Of a stretch of DNA of 6,858 bases, positions 6,419 to 6,858 are shown in pieces (position 1 is the first letter of the stretch; every line of letters starts with the position of its first letter). The translations under genes were made by a program, and so were the position numbers. The notes beneath the pieces were generated by a model that was not told the DNA's origin, did not search any database, and saw only the letters and a list, made by a program, of their open reading frames with translations. This stretch comes from Bacillota bacterium (GTDB taxonomy: Bacteria; Bacillota; Clostridia; Christensenellales; CAG-138), in contig JAEWMV010000230.1 of assembly GCA_023393045.1 (NCBI GenBank), positions 1-6,858 on the forward strand, written 5' to 3'.

Positions 6419-6748
6419 TCACCTCCTGACAACCCATATGCTCGGATAGACGTTCTGCGCGAACGCCTCGTGGTGGATATAGTATTTATCGAGGTCGACC
6501 TCGAGGCCGTAGTTGTCTATGAGATAGTCGATATCCGGCGGGTAGAAGCCCTCCATGGCGTAGCAGGAGACCACCGCGCGATTGACCGCGCGCTCAATGA
6601 TTGCAAGCTCCCGCTGCTGCGCCCCGCGCCGCGCGTCCTCGATGCCAAAGAGCAGCAGCCCCAGAAAGCCGAAGAAAAGCGCTGCCGTAACGAAAAGCCC
6701 GTTCCACCAGGGAAGCCCGTTATGCTTTTTGCGCGCGCGCCCCGCCAT
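6419..6748 (-). CDS. Small membrane protein, pseudopilin-like, downstream of pilC
   Basis: 109 residues with no family I can name. A very basic head (MAGRARKKHNG) leads to one hydrophobic helix (about 16-35, GLFVTAALFFGFLGLLLFGI). A charged amphipathic helix follows (EDARRGAQQRELAIIERAVN, 37-56), then SCYAMEGFYPPDIDYLIDNY (61-80) and a short tail with YYIHHEA and YPSIWVVRR. The helix followed by a Tyr, Gly, Tyr-Pro stretch and a Leu-x-x-Asn-Tyr-Gly motif recalls type IV pilins and GspG, where a Gly-x-Tyr-Pro segment follows the N-terminal helix. The prepilin cleavage signature itself is missing: Gly11 is followed by LPWWN. The ATG at 6748 is 6 bases past the stop of the pilC-type gene. No strong ribosome binding site is visible, so translation probably depends on coupling to pilC. 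It probably anchors in the membrane with its C-terminus outside. Confidence 0.83.
   Translation of the reverse strand: MAGRARKKHNGLPWWNGLFVTAALFFGFLGLLLFGIEDARRGAQQRELAIIERAVNRAVVSCYAMEGFYPPDIDYLIDNYGLEVDLDKYYIHHEAFAQNVYPSIWVVRR
6421..6426 (-). promoter_or_regulatory. Ribosome binding site fixing a GTG start at 6412
   Basis: Minus-strand GGAGGT lies 8 bases before GTG (6412-6410). Its last base is the T of the upstream gene's TGA stop (6421-6419), so ribosomes ending one gene arrive at the site that starts the next. Confidence 0.8.
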
Positions 6749-6754
6749 GGTTTT

Positions 6755-6858
6755 TCAGCCTATGCCGGTCATGATGTCCATGAGGGGCAGCATGACGCTC
6801 AAAAGTACCGCGCCAATGATGAGGCAAAGAAGGGCCACCAGCGCGGGCTCTATAACGC
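6755..6858 (-). CDS. pilC: PilC/GspF-type inner-membrane platform protein, C-terminal end only
   Basis: Only the last 33 codons are in the window (from base 6856 down to TGA at 6757-6755), too short for a standard ORF list. They read VIEPALVALLCLIIGAVLLS followed by VMLPLMDIMTGIG. A (L/I)-(I/V)-E-P motif, a final hydrophobic helix and an (M/L)-L-P-(L/M)-x-D-type ending are the usual C-terminus of the type II secretion/type IV pilus F family. This polytopic protein is the platform on which the motor ATPases act during pilin insertion and removal. The link to pilT downstream supports the pilus reading; without the rest of the gene, GspF and PilC cannot be told apart by sequence alone. The next gene starts 6 bases after its stop. 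Confidence 0.85.
   Translation of the reverse strand, partial: VIEPALVALLCLIIGAVLLSVMLPLMDIMTGIG

Larger units (their letters stand above)
2944..6858 (-). other. Probable single transcription unit: type IV pilus genes plus a dehydrogenase
   Basis: All seven minus-strand genes run the same way with junctions of 6-base gap, 6-base gap, ATGA overlap, GTGA overlap, 8-base overlap and 38-base gap, in transcription order from the pilC-type gene. No intrinsic terminator separates them, and the hairpins at 2899-2924 and 2851-2876 close the unit. The promoter must lie upstream, beyond base 6858. The 38-base gap before the dehydrogenase is the only place where the unit might be broken, for example by an internal promoter, but none is evident there. 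Confidence 0.75.

Noticed and set aside
6731..6740. A gcgcgcgcgc alternating run.
   Set aside because: It encodes the Arg-Ala-Arg head of the 109-residue protein and is too short to count as a repeat feature in GC-rich DNA.

Overview
The window is GC-rich bacterial DNA, most likely from an anaerobic member of the Bacillota (class Clostridia or a close relative). Three things point there: a single-chain pyruvate:ferredoxin oxidoreductase of the clostridial type, strong GGAGG ribosome binding sites, and a type IV pilus cluster that includes a small protein resembling the mainly clostridial DUF4860 family. The genus cannot be decided from this sequence.

Layout: bases 2-2845 on the plus strand hold the 3' four fifths of the pyruvate:ferredoxin oxidoreductase gene (nifJ/por); its start lies upstream of the window. 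A 98-base convergent intergenic region (2846-2943) follows, with two compact rho-independent hairpins that can each work in both directions. Everything from 2944 to 6858 is on the minus strand and reads as one tightly packed unit. In transcription order it holds: the last 33 codons of a PilC/GspF-type inner-membrane platform protein; four small single-helix membrane proteins of 109, 161, 140 and 161 residues; the retraction ATPase PilT; and, 38 bases further on, a Gfo/Idh/MocA-family NAD(P)-dependent oxidoreductase. From the PilC tail to PilT, junctions are 6-base gaps or overlaps of 4 to 8 bases, and three small genes have a clear GGAGGT site at good spacing.

How the genes fit together: PilC and PilT are core parts of a type IV pilus (platform and retraction motor). 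The four small proteins between them sit where other clusters carry the pilin and minor pilins. Each has the layout of a minor pilin or pseudopilin (short N-terminal head, one hydrophobic helix, small exported domain), but none has the standard Gly/Glu+5 prepilin signature. They look like a diverged minor-pilin set, and this is the most interesting part of the window. The terminal oxidoreductase may just be co-transcribed. The oxidoreductase gene nifJ belongs to central fermentative metabolism and is unrelated to the pilus operon.

A second point of interest is a cysteine cluster (Cys, then CxCxxC) in a variable segment of the pyruvate:ferredoxin oxidoreductase, separate from the cysteines that hold its three known [4Fe-4S] clusters. 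No rRNA, tRNA, CRISPR array, insertion sequence or phage gene was seen.
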